The notes below the pieces were generated by a model, which was given only the letters and a program-made list of their open reading frames with translations, searched no databases and had not been told where the DNA came from. Position numbers and translations under genes: made by a program. Shown piece after piece: positions 8,886 to 17,083 of a stretch of 53,672 bases of DNA. The DNA is from Clostridia bacterium (GTDB taxonomy: Bacteria; Bacillota; Clostridia; Oscillospirales; Acutalibacteraceae): positions 1-53,672 of the forward strand of contig JAFQKB010000077.1 in assembly GCA_017397125.1 (NCBI GenBank), in the 5' to 3' direction. Each line of letters begins with the position of its first letter. Within the stretch, counting starts at the first letter, position 1.

Positions 8886-9386
8886 ATGAAGATCGCGTGT
8901 AAAATACTGGTGCTGGGTCTGTTGGCGGCTCTGCTGCTGACCGGCTGCGGCAAAGGCGCGCCCGAAAACAGCGAGCCGGATTACAGCAAGCTGATCGTGC
9001 CGCCGGTGGATCTGGCTATCACCGACTACGTCACCGAGCAGCAGCTCACCACGGTGCTGGGCTATCCCATGCACCTGCTGGGCGTGTATGAGGAGGGCGT
9101 GCAGGCGGTGTATCTGTCGGAGGACGGCTCCTGCCAGGTGACCATCCACATGATGAATCAGACCCGGGCCGGCTTTGAGGCCCAGGTGGTGGCCGCCACC
9201 GTCCCGCTGACCATGCAGGAGGGCCTGGGCGAGGTGGCCTATTGGTACGAGGGCGAGACCCAGCTGATGGTGTTCAGCGACGGCTATGCCCTGGACGTGG
9301 CGGTCAGCTGTGCCGACACTCCGGAGGTGGATACCCAGACCCGTCAGATCGCCGAGCTGATCCTGACCAAATTGGCCGAGCAGTAA
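8886..9386 (+). CDS. Lipoprotein of unknown function
   Basis: 166 residues. The signal peptide is MKIACKILVLGLLAALLLTGC with lipobox LLTGC and lipidated Cys near residue 21, so the mature protein is tethered outside the membrane. The mature part (about 145 residues) has no recognised domain and looks like an alpha/beta fold. It precedes alr by 56 bases and is probably in one transcription unit with alr and nadE. An AAAGGGG site precedes ATG 8886. Confidence 0.8.
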   Translation: MKIACKILVLGLLAALLLTGCGKGAPENSEPDYSKLIVPPVDLAITDYVTEQQLTTVLGYPMHLLGVYEEGVQAVYLSEDGSCQVTIHMMNQTRAGFEAQVVAATVPLTMQEGLGEVAYWYEGETQLMVFSDGYALDVAVSCADTPEVDTQTRQIAELILTKLAEQ

Positions 9387-9442
9387 TCGGCGGCGCTGGT
9401 TCGCCAATTGTACTACGATTAAAAGAAAGGCGGTGTTGACCG

Positions 9443-10633
9443 ATGCATGAGCCGGTAGCGTTTATGTGGGAGCGTACCTGGGCCGAGGTGGATATGCAGG
9501 CCATCCGGCAGAATTTTCGCACCATCCGGGCCGGCCTGCCGGCATCGGTCAGGCTGTGCTGCGTGGTCAAGGCCAATGCCTACGGCCACGGCGTGCGCAC
9601 CCTGGCACCGCTGTACGAGCAGCTGGGTGCCGACTGGTTTGCGGTGTCCAATATCGAGGAGGCCCTGCAGCTGCGCCGGTACGGGGTGACTCGGCCGGTG
9701 CTGATCCTGGGGTACACCCCGGTGACCTGTGCCGCCCTGTTGGCAGAGGAGGACCTGTCCCAGTGTGTGTATTCGGCCCAGTACGGCCGGCAGCTGTCCG
9801 CCGCCGCCGTGGCCGCCGGTGTGACGGTCAAGATGCATATTAAACTGGACACCGGCATGGGCCGGCTGGGCTTTCAGTGCCCCGGTGACGGCGAGGATTC
9901 GGTGGCGGGCGCGATTGCGGTGTGCCGCCTGCCGGGTCTTGTGCCGGAGGGTGTATTCACCCACTTTGCCTCCGCCGACGAGGGCGGGGCAGGGGACGCG
10001 TTCTCCCGGCAGCAGGCCGATCGGTTCATAGAGGCCATCAATCGCTTGATGGCGGCGGGCATTCATTTTGCCATCCGCCATTGCGCCAATTCGGCGGCCC
10101 TGTCGGACCACCCGGAATTTCGGCTGGATATGGTGCGGGCGGGCATTGTGCTGTACGGCCTGCAGCCCTCCGGCGACCTGCGCCAGCCCATGCCGCTGCA
10201 GCCGGCTATGGCGCTCAAGTCGGTGGTATCCCACGTCAAGACCGTTGCCCCCGGTGCAACGGTCAGCTACGGACACACCTATACGGCGGACCGGGAGATG
10301 ACCATCGCCACGGTGCCCATCGGCTATGCCGACGGCTTCTGGCGGCAGAGCGGCCCGGCCGGCGTGACCCTGACCGTCCGCGGTCAGCGGGCACCCATCC
10401 TGGGCCGGGTGTGTATGGACCAGCTGATGCTGGACGTGACCGCCATAGAGGGTGTGCAGATCGGGGATGAGGTAACGGTGTTCGGCACCGCCCCGGCCCT
10501 GACCGCCGACGAGATGGCGGCCGCCAACGGCACCATCAATTACGAGATCGTGTGCGCCGTGGGTGAGCGGGTGCCCCGTCTGTACGTGGACGACGGACAG
10601 ATCGTGGACGCCCTGGATAACCTGATGCGCTGA
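9443..10633 (+). CDS. alr: Alanine racemase
   Basis: Interconverts L- and D-alanine for peptidoglycan synthesis. PLP binds Lys43 in VVKANAYGHG (residues 41-50). The second catalytic base, a tyrosine, is in VSYGHTYTADREM near residue 275. GYADGFWR and RVCMDQLMLDVT follow as in the C-terminal beta domain. At 396 residues it is full length. An AAAGGCGG site lies about 8 bases before ATG 9443. The gene is 11 bases from nadE and in the same operon. Confidence 0.96.
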   Translation: MHEPVAFMWERTWAEVDMQAIRQNFRTIRAGLPASVRLCCVVKANAYGHGVRTLAPLYEQLGADWFAVSNIEEALQLRRYGVTRPVLILGYTPVTCAALLAEEDLSQCVYSAQYGRQLSAAAVAAGVTVKMHIKLDTGMGRLGFQCPGDGEDSVAGAIAVCRLPGLVPEGVFTHFASADEGGAGDAFSRQQADRFIEAINRLMAAGIHFAIRHCANSAALSDHPEFRLDMVRAGIVLYGLQPSGDLRQPMPLQPAMALKSVVSHVKTVAPGATVSYGHTYTADREMTIATVPIGYADGFWRQSGPAGVTLTVRGQRAPILGRVCMDQLMLDVTAIEGVQIGDEVTVFGTAPALTADEMAAANGTINYEIVCAVGERVPRLYVDDGQIVDALDNLMR

Positions 10634-10644
10634 GGAGAACCACT

Positions 10645-11376
10645 ATGTTCGATGCTGTAAAAGTAAAAGACCAGTGTGTGGAATGGATCCGCCGCTTTTT
10701 TGAGGAGAACGGCCCCGGCTGCAATGCGGTGGTGGGCATCTCCGGAGGCAAGGACAGCTCGGTGGTGGCCGCCCTGTGCGTAGAGGCGCTGGGCGCCGAC
10801 CGGGTGGTGGGGGTGCTGATGCCCTGCGGCCGGCAGGCGGATATCGACTGCTCGCTCAAGCTGGTGGAGCACCTGGGCATCCGCCACTATACGGTGAATA
10901 TCCAGGCGGCGGTGGAGGGGCTCAAGGCCGCTGTGCCGGAGGAGCTGTCTTTGTCGGTGCAGAGCCTGACCAACCTGCCGCCCCGCATCCGGATGGCTAC
11001 GGTGTACGCCGTATCCCAGAGTGTCAACGGCCGCGTGGCCAACACCTGCAATCTGTCGGAGGATTGGGTGGGCTATTCTACCCGCTACGGCGACTCGGTG
11101 GGGGATTTCAGCCCTCTGTCCCGGCTGACGGTGGCGGAGGTCAAGGAGATCGGCCATCTGTTGGGTCTGCCCTACGATCTGGTGGAGAAGGTGCCCATCG
11201 ATGGCCTGTGCGGCAAGACGGACGAGGACAATCTGGGCTTTACCTATGCCGAACTGGACCGCTACATCCGTACCGGCCAGATCGATGACCCGGACAAAAA
11301 GGCCCGCATCGATCGCCTGCACCGCATCAACCAGTTCAAGCTGGAGCTGATGCCGGTGTTCGAACCGGATCTGTAA
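10645..11376 (+). CDS. nadE: NAD synthetase, ammonia-dependent type
   Basis: Converts deamido-NAD to NAD with ATP and ammonia. The 243 residues contain the N-type ATP-pyrophosphatase P-loop SGGKDS (residues 33-38), the deamido-NAD contact region NTCNLSEDWVGYSTRYGDSVGDFSP near 133-157, and KVPIDGLCGKTDEDNLGFTY near 180-200. There is no glutaminase domain, so free ammonia is the expected nitrogen donor. AGGAG precedes ATG 10645. It is the last gene before a strong shared terminator. Confidence 0.95.
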   Translation: MFDAVKVKDQCVEWIRRFFEENGPGCNAVVGISGGKDSSVVAALCVEALGADRVVGVLMPCGRQADIDCSLKLVEHLGIRHYTVNIQAAVEGLKAAVPEELSLSVQSLTNLPPRIRMATVYAVSQSVNGRVANTCNLSEDWVGYSTRYGDSVGDFSPLSRLTVAEVKEIGHLLGLPYDLVEKVPIDGLCGKTDEDNLGFTYAELDRYIRTGQIDDPDKKARIDRLHRINQFKLELMPVFEPDL

Positions 11377-11385
11377 TCAAAGACA

Positions 11386-11424
11386 AGACACCTGCGGTTT
11401 TTTCGAACCGCAGGTGTCTTTTTG
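11386..11424. terminator. Bidirectional terminator between nadE and metH
   Basis: A 14-bp perfect stem (AGACACCTGCGGTT / AACCGCAGGTGTCT) with a 6-base loop and a T run on its right. It lies between the converging stops of nadE and metH. The left flank is A-rich (ATCAAAGACA), so termination of metH is also plausible but weaker. Confidence 0.88.
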
Positions 11425-13785
11425 TCATTCTATAAGGCTTTCCGCATACCGGACCGCTTCCAGCGCGTCCTTGGCGTACCGGTCGGCGCCGATGCTAGCC
11501 GCGTATTCCGGGGTGAGCACCGCACCCCCTACCATGGTCTTGCAGGCGGGGGCTTTCTCCTTCAGCAGGCGCACCGTCTCTGCCATAGCCGGCAGGGTGG
11601 CGGTGGTCAGGGCGCTGAGCCCCACCAGAAATGCCCCGTGTTCCAGCGCCGCCTGCACCACCGTCTCCGGTGCCACGTCCCGGCCCAGGTCCACCACCGC
11701 AAAGCCGTAGTTTTCCATCAGCAGCTTCACAATATTTTTGCCGATGTCGTGGATGTCCCCCTGGACGGTGGCCAGCACCACGGTGCCTCTGGCGGCGTCT
11801 GTGGGGTTATCCATAGCGTTGCGGATGCACAAAAAGGCGCTTCGGGCGGCCTCGGCACTCAATATCAGCTGGGGCAGAAAGGTCTGCTTGTCGGAAAAGC
11901 TTTCGCCCACTCGGTTAAGGGCGGGGATGATGTCCTCCTGCACGATGGTCAGGGGCGGCACGGCGGCCAGGCGCTCTTGGGTCAGGTCGGCCGCCTGGCG
12001 CTTTTGCCCATGGACGATGGCCTCATACAGAGGGGATCCCTCTGCGGGGGTGAGCTGTGTCCGGGCGCACTCCAGGGTGGCGGTAAAGGCGTCCGCCGCA
12101 TGGGCGGATCCGCCGTCCCGATAGGCGTTATAGGCCTCCATGACGGGCGCAGAGAAGGGGTTGATGATGGCGGCGGACAGCCCCCGGTCCAGGGCCAGGG
12201 CCAAAAAGGCGCCGTTGACGGCGTCCCGGTTGGGCAGACCGTAGGAGACGTTGGATACACCCAGCAGGGTGTGGCAGCCCAGCTCCTCCCGGACCCGGCT
12301 CAGAGCCTCCAGGGTGGTGTGGGCAGCGGATGGGTCCGCCCCCACCGACAAGGTGAGGGTGTCGAATACAACGTCCTTTTTATCAATGCCGTAGGTGGAG
12401 GCGGTGCGGAGTATCTTCTCGGCGATGGCCAGACGCCCCTCGGCGGTGGCGGGGATGCCGTCCTCGTCCAGGGTCAGGGCCACGATCACGCCGCCGTATT
12501 TTTTTGCCAGCGGGAATAGGGCGTCCATACTCGCCTGCTTACCGCTGACCGAGTTGATCAGCGCCTTGCCGTTATAGCGGCGCAGGGCGGCCTCCATAGC
12601 CGCCGGGTTGGCGGTGTCGATCTGCAGGGGCAGAGAGACCACCTCCTGCAGAGAGGATACGGTGTCAGCCAGGGTCTGCACCTCGTCCAGCTCCGGCAGG
12701 GCCACCTGTACGTCCAACAGGTGCACCCCCTCGCATTGCTGGGAGATGCCCTCGTCCTGGAGGGTGAAAACGTCCTGTTGCAGCAGGGCCTGCCGTATAT
12801 TGGGCCGGCCGGTGGGGTTGATGCGCTCGCCGATGAGCACCGGCCCGTCGCCAAAGAGCACCGCGTGGTTGTAGGAGGACACCACGGTGCGCTCCTTGCG
12901 GGTCAGCGGTATCGGGGAGAGGTGGGCGGTCTGTTGGGTCAGGGCGCGGATATAGGCCGGGGTGGTGCCGCAGCAGCCGCCGGCGACCCGCACGCCCTGC
13001 CCTATGAGGTCCGCCATCTCGGCGGCGTATTCCTCCGGGGATACGTCGTAGACGGTGTGGCCGTCCTCCGCCCGGGGCAGGCCCGCATTGGGTTTGAGCA
13101 GTACCGGTACCGAGGCGCAACACAGCAGCTCCTCCACCACGCCCCGCAGCCGCCGGGGTCCCAACGAGCAGTTGGCGCCCACAGCGTCGGCTCCCATACC
13201 CTCCAGCATAGCTACCATCGCCGCCGGCGAGGCACCGGTCATCAGCTTGCCGCTCTCGCCGTAGGCGTTGGACACCAGAACCGGCAGGGTGCTGTTTTCC
13301 TTGGCCGCCAGCAGGGCGGCCTTGGTCTCGTAGCAGTCGCTCATGGTCTCGATGAGGATCAGGTCCACCCCGTACCGGACACCCAGACGGACGGTGGCGG
13401 CGAACACCTCCACCGCCTCCTCAAAGTCCAGCATACCCAGAGGCTTCAGCAGCTGGCCGGTGGGGCCGATGTCCAGCGCCACAAAGGTGGGCTGGGTGCC
13501 GGTGGTCTGTGCCTGGGCCGCCCGGGCGTTGGCCACGGCGGCGGCCACTATGGCCTCCAGTTCCTCCGGGCTAAATTTCAGCCGGTTGGCGCCAAAGGTG
13601 TTGGTGGACACCACGTGACTGCCGGCGTCGTAATAGGCCTTGTGGATGGCGGTGATGACCTCCGGGTGGGTAATGTTCCACCCCTCCGGCTGGGCGCCGG
13701 GCGCCAGCCCCTTTTGCAGCAGTTGGGTGCCCATGCCGCCATCCAGATACACGATATTCTCTTGCAAAAACTGACGGAAATCCAT
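11425..13785 (-). CDS. metH: Cobalamin-dependent methionine synthase, short form without reactivation domain
   Basis: Transfers a methyl group from methyltetrahydrofolate to homocysteine through a corrinoid. Of 786 residues, the N-terminal homocysteine-binding domain (YLDGGMGTQLLQ) holds the zinc cysteines in GANCSLGP near 203 and GGCCGTTP near 270. The pterin domain follows (GERINPTGRP near 317). After a helical cap comes the B12 domain with GDIHDIGKN near residue 680, whose His ligates cobalt. The roughly 300-residue SAM-binding activation domain of E. coli MetH is missing, as in many anaerobes that reactivate through separate proteins. The gene lies 15 bases after rqcH. Confidence 0.95.
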   Translation of the reverse strand: MDFRQFLQENIVYLDGGMGTQLLQKGLAPGAQPEGWNITHPEVITAIHKAYYDAGSHVVSTNTFGANRLKFSPEELEAIVAAAVANARAAQAQTTGTQPTFVALDIGPTGQLLKPLGMLDFEEAVEVFAATVRLGVRYGVDLILIETMSDCYETKAALLAAKENSTLPVLVSNAYGESGKLMTGASPAAMVAMLEGMGADAVGANCSLGPRRLRGVVEELLCCASVPVLLKPNAGLPRAEDGHTVYDVSPEEYAAEMADLIGQGVRVAGGCCGTTPAYIRALTQQTAHLSPIPLTRKERTVVSSYNHAVLFGDGPVLIGERINPTGRPNIRQALLQQDVFTLQDEGISQQCEGVHLLDVQVALPELDEVQTLADTVSSLQEVVSLPLQIDTANPAAMEAALRRYNGKALINSVSGKQASMDALFPLAKKYGGVIVALTLDEDGIPATAEGRLAIAEKILRTASTYGIDKKDVVFDTLTLSVGADPSAAHTTLEALSRVREELGCHTLLGVSNVSYGLPNRDAVNGAFLALALDRGLSAAIINPFSAPVMEAYNAYRDGGSAHAADAFTATLECARTQLTPAEGSPLYEAIVHGQKRQAADLTQERLAAVPPLTIVQEDIIPALNRVGESFSDKQTFLPQLILSAEAARSAFLCIRNAMDNPTDAARGTVVLATVQGDIHDIGKNIVKLLMENYGFAVVDLGRDVAPETVVQAALEHGAFLVGLSALTTATLPAMAETVRLLKEKAPACKTMVGGAVLTPEYAASIGADRYAKDALEAVRYAESLIE

Positions 13786-13800
13786 AGCTACGCTCCTTGT

Positions 13801-15564
13801 TTATTCCTCCCGCAGCCGGTCGCAGAGGGCCGGGTCCGGATTGACATAGGCGGTGCGGTTGTCGGTGTAGATCACCATACCCGGCTTGGCGCCGGAGGGC
13901 TTTTTCACATACCGGGCGGCGGTGTAGTCCACCGGCACCTGCACCGATGCCGCCGCCTTGGAGTGGGTGGCGGCGAGAACCGCTGCCTGCTCCAGGGTGC
14001 GGTCGGGGGGTGTCTGCCCCTCGGTCAGCACGATCACGTGGCTGCCGGGGATATTCTTGGTGTGAAACCAGATATCGCTGCCCTTGGCGGTGCGCAGGGT
14101 CAGCCGGTCGTTGTCCAGATTGTTGCGCCCCACCAACATGGTAAACCCGTCGTCCGAGCGGAATGTAAGCGGTTTCATAGGGGGCGGCGGCTTCTGCTTG
14201 CCCCGCTGGCAGCGCAGATAGCCCTGCTCCTCCAGCTCAGTGCGTAATTCCTCCAGCTCCCGGGTGGTGGTGGCCCGGGACAGGCTGTCGAATACCGAGT
14301 CCAGATAGGTAAGCTCCTGCTGGCCGGCGGCGATGCGCTCGGTGAGTATCCGCTCGGCGGTCTGGGCCTTGCGATAGTCCTTGTAGTATTTCTGGGCGTT
14401 GGCGGCGGCGGACAGAGCCGGGTCCAGGGGCACCGTCAGGGGTGCGCAGGCCTCGTCGTAATAGTTGATGAGTTCGGCCGACGCCGCACCGGGGGTGATG
14501 AGGTGCATATTGGCGTTAATCAGGTCGCCGTACAGCCGCAGGGTATCCCGGTCGGCGGCGGCCGCCAGCTCCTGGCGCTGATTGGCCAGCTTGCGCCGCA
14601 CCCGTTCGGTGGCGTTGGTCAGCACCCGCAGCAGGTCGTGGCTGCGTACCTTGATGCGCTCCGCAGCCGCCCGACGGGAGTAAAAGGCGTCCAGCAGGGC
14701 CGAGAAGGAGTCCATCTCCTGCCCGGCGGCGGCCAGGCCGTACTGTATGATGGGCTGAAAGCTGAATTCCAGGGGCGTGCCGTCCGGCTTTACCAGCAGA
14801 TAGGGGGTGCGCCGCTGGCCGGTGAGCACCGCATCCCGGGTCCGGGCCAAGCAGTCGGTGAGCTTTTCCATTTCATACTCGGTAAGGGCGGATACGGCGG
14901 TGTCCAGCCCGCCGGTGGCCCGATAGGCGATCTCCCGGCAGGAGAGGGGAGAGAGCCCCTGGGTAAGGGCGCCCAGCGCCTTGGACAGGGGGGCGTCCTT
15001 GCCGGCGCGCACCGCCTCGGTGAGTTGTTCCGGGGTGTGGCGGGACAGGTCGTAGCGTCCCTCGGCCGCCGGAGGCACCTCGTAGCGGATGCCCGGCAGG
15101 ATGGGGCGCACCGAGGACATGGCCGGGTCCACCCGCTTGATGGAGTCGATGACGTAGCCGTCCGGGCCGATGAGGATGATGTTGCTGTGGCGGCCCATGA
15201 TCTCCACCGCCAGGGTCAGCCGCACCGGGTCGCCCAGCTCGCTGATGCAGTCAAAGTCCAGATACAGCGCCCTCTCCCATCCGTCCTGGCGGATGTCCGC
15301 CAGCCGGCCGCCGGTCAGCCGCTTGCGCAGCAGCATACAGAACATGGGCGGTTGGGCCGGATTTTCGGGGGCTTCGGCGGTGAAGTGGATGCGGGGCGCA
15401 TTAGCCCCTGCCGACAGATACAGTTTTTTGGCGCCGCCCCGATAGCGCAGGGCGATGAGCAGCTCCTCCCGTCCGGGCTGATGGATCTTGTCGATGCGGG
15501 CGTCGGGCAGCTCCGCCAACAATTCCTGCCGCAGGCAGGCCAAAAACGCACCGTCCAGTGCCAT
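13801..15564 (-). CDS. rqcH: RqcH, NFACT-family ribosome quality-control factor
   Basis: Binds stalled 50S-peptidyl-tRNA complexes and drives alanine tailing of the nascent chain. The 587 residues include the NFACT-N domain (MALDGAFLACLRQEL; MGRHSNIILI near 129-138), helix-hairpin-helix and coiled-coil regions in the middle, and the NFACT-R domain (FRSDDGFTMLVGRNNLDND, DIWFHTKNIPGSHVI near 490-520). The Asp-Arg pair known from Bacillus RqcH (D97, R98) reads Glu97-Arg98 here. Older annotations call such proteins fibronectin-binding protein A. The gene is 34 bases after nif3 and probably co-transcribed. Confidence 0.93.
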   Translation of the reverse strand: MALDGAFLACLRQELLAELPDARIDKIHQPGREELLIALRYRGGAKKLYLSAGANAPRIHFTAEAPENPAQPPMFCMLLRKRLTGGRLADIRQDGWERALYLDFDCISELGDPVRLTLAVEIMGRHSNIILIGPDGYVIDSIKRVDPAMSSVRPILPGIRYEVPPAAEGRYDLSRHTPEQLTEAVRAGKDAPLSKALGALTQGLSPLSCREIAYRATGGLDTAVSALTEYEMEKLTDCLARTRDAVLTGQRRTPYLLVKPDGTPLEFSFQPIIQYGLAAAGQEMDSFSALLDAFYSRRAAAERIKVRSHDLLRVLTNATERVRRKLANQRQELAAAADRDTLRLYGDLINANMHLITPGAASAELINYYDEACAPLTVPLDPALSAAANAQKYYKDYRKAQTAERILTERIAAGQQELTYLDSVFDSLSRATTTRELEELRTELEEQGYLRCQRGKQKPPPPMKPLTFRSDDGFTMLVGRNNLDNDRLTLRTAKGSDIWFHTKNIPGSHVIVLTEGQTPPDRTLEQAAVLAATHSKAAASVQVPVDYTAARYVKKPSGAKPGMVIYTDNRTAYVNPDPALCDRLREE

Positions 15565-15598
15565 GGGTGGTCACCTCTTTTCGTGTAAAGTAGTGGTA

Positions 15599-16336
15599 TT
15601 ACCGGATAACGGCGTAGGGCTCGCCGTCCCGATAGGGGGTCACCGGCAGCCCGGGGAATGCCTCCTCCAGCCAGGCGCACAGGGTGTCCACCACCGGCAC
15701 CTCGGTGGCGTAGTGGCCGGCCTCGATGACCTGAATGCGGTCGGCGGCGGCCAGCCACTCGTGGTGCTTGACCTCGCCGGTGACGTAGGCGTCCGCCACA
15801 CCGATGCAATCGCCGATAAAATCGCCGCCGCCACCGCCGCACACCGCCACGGTGGTCACCGGGTGCTGGCCACTGTAGCGCACGGCGGTATCCAGCGCCG
15901 CCGCCACGTGGGCGGCAACATCCTTGGCGGTCATGGGGGCGGGCAGGGTGCCGATGCGGGTGTAGCCGTCGGCGGCTACCGTAACGTTTTCCAGTCCCAG
16001 GCGGGCGGCCAGGGCGTCGTTGACACCGCCGGCGGCCTTGTCCAGATTGGTGTGGGCGGCGACGAGGCCGATGCCGGCCTGTGCCAGTCGATAGGGCAGG
16101 CCGGCGGCGTCCAGCCGCTTGAGGGGCGCAAAGATGACCGGGTGATGGGTAACCATCAGGTTGGCGCCCATCGCCGCCGCGGCCTCTATGGCGCCGGGGG
16201 TAGCGTCCAGCGCCACCAGGATGCCGGTGACTGCCTGCTGGGGGCTGCCCACCAGCAGACCGGGGTTATCCCACTCCTCTGCGGTGGCAAAGGGGGCTTT
16301 TTCATTGAGAAAATCGTAGATATCCTGTACGGTCAT
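15599..16336 (-). CDS. Nif3-like dinuclear metal centre protein
   Basis: 245 residues of the Nif3/YqfO family, cytosolic proteins forming toroidal hexamers with two metal ions per subunit. Metal-ligand motifs are visible: MVTHHPVIF near residues 61-69, VAAHTNLDKA near 92-101, and IEAGHYATE near 210-218. It has often been labelled GTP cyclohydrolase I type 2, but the reaction is not established. This is the short form without the inserted PII-like domain. It heads the leftward nif3-rqcH-metH unit behind a good promoter. Confidence 0.92.
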   Translation of the reverse strand: MTVQDIYDFLNEKAPFATAEEWDNPGLLVGSPQQAVTGILVALDATPGAIEAAAAMGANLMVTHHPVIFAPLKRLDAAGLPYRLAQAGIGLVAAHTNLDKAAGGVNDALAARLGLENVTVAADGYTRIGTLPAPMTAKDVAAHVAAALDTAVRYSGQHPVTTVAVCGGGGGDFIGDCIGVADAYVTGEVKHHEWLAAADRIQVIEAGHYATEVPVVDTLCAWLEEAFPGLPVTPYRDGEPYAVIR

Positions 16337-16365
16337 AGGTCACCCTCCGTTCGTTTGTATATCTT

Positions 16366-16393
16366 ATTATATCATTTTCCACCCCGCCGTCAA
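16366..16393 (-). promoter_or_regulatory. Promoter of nif3-rqcH-metH
   Basis: On the minus strand, TTGACG (16388-16393), a 16-base spacer and TATAAT (16366-16371) end 29 bases upstream of the nif3 start. Confidence 0.75.
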
Positions 16394-16410
16394 GTTGGCA
16401 AGCGCAGTAA

Positions 16411-16439
16411 TTGCAGTTTTTGCAAAAATGTGTTAGAAT
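16411..16439 (+). promoter_or_regulatory. Sigma-A-type promoter upstream of the first sigma/serpin module
   Basis: TTGCAG (16411-16416), a 17-base spacer and TAGAAT (16434-16439). It lies upstream of the alternative-sigma-like block and could give basal expression of the sigma factor. Confidence 0.5.
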
Positions 16440-16453
16440 AAGGGGGCGAAAAC

Positions 16454-16498
16454 GTGACCGATTGGAAAATTTTGCGTCTTAATGGGTGAAAGGCCTTT
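16454..16498 (+). promoter_or_regulatory. Shared alternative-sigma promoter block, copy 1
   Basis: GTGACC at 16454-16459 is followed 16 bases later by GTCTTAATGGGTGAAAGGCC (from 16476). The downstream block recurs in front of the other two ECF sigma genes of this window (18843 on plus, 48887 on minus) as GTCT-T/A-TA-A/-GGTGAAGGrCC. This suggests one promoter class read by these sigma factors, with autoregulation. The -35 copy here is the weakest of the three. Confidence 0.6.
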
Positions 16499-16522
16499 TA
16501 TCGAGAGAGAGGAGGGTGCCGG

Positions 16523-17083
16523 ATGGAGGATGCGCGCATCATCGAGCTGTATTGGGAGCGTGACGAGCAGGCGCTGGAGGAGACCCACGCCAAATACGGC
16601 GCCTATTGCCGCACCATCGCCATGCAAATACTGCAAAACGGTGAGGACGCGGCGGAGTGCGTCAACGACACCTGGCTGCGGGCGTGGGAGAGCGTACCCC
16701 CGGAGCGTCCTCGGCGGCTGGCGGCGTATCTGGGCGCCATCACCCGGCGTCTGGCGCTGGACCGCTGGCGTCGGCATCAGGCCGACCGCCGGGGCGGCGG
16801 ACAGGTGATGCTCTCTCTGGAGGAGCTGGGCGGCTGTGTCCCCGCCGGCCACCGGGTAGAGGAGGCGCTGGACGGCAAAGAGGCGGCGGCCCTCGTCTCG
16901 GACTTTCTGCGGACGCTGCCCCGGGCGGAGTGCGACGTGTTTTTGCGCCGGTATTGGTATTTCGACTCGGTGGAGCAGATTGCCGCTCGCTACGGATACA
17001 GCAAAAGTAAGGTTAAGATGATGCTCAAGCGCACCCGCGATAAACTGCGCGTGGTGCTGGACAAGGAGGGAATATGCGTATGA
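16523..17083 (+). CDS. ECF-type RNA polymerase sigma factor 1, partner of serpin 1
   Basis: 186 residues with region 2 (YGAYCRTIAMQIL, AAECVNDTWLRAWESVP near 26-62, the core-binding and -10 segment) and region 4 (LPRAECDVFLRRYWYFDS, then the helix-turn-helix VEQIAARYGYSKSKVKMMLKR near 150-170). It begins MEDARIIELY, like the two other sigma factors of the window (MEDNRIVELY and MEDSKIVTLY), so the three are paralogues. AGGAGG lies 8 bases before ATG 16523. The stop overlaps the serpin start as ATGA. Its partner has a cytoplasmic tail and a membrane helix, as expected of a membrane-bound sigma regulator. Confidence 0.92.
   Translation: MEDARIIELYWERDEQALEETHAKYGAYCRTIAMQILQNGEDAAECVNDTWLRAWESVPPERPRRLAAYLGAITRRLALDRWRRHQADRRGGGQVMLSLEELGGCVPAGHRVEEALDGKEAAALVSDFLRTLPRAECDVFLRRYWYFDSVEQIAARYGYSKSKVKMMLKRTRDKLRVVLDKEGICV

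Noticed and set aside
12721..14247. A 508-codon open frame on the plus strand opposite metH and rqcH
   Set aside because: It is the shadow of two certain genes in GC-rich DNA. The translation is rich in Gly, His and Gln with no domain, and it spans the boundary of the two real genes.
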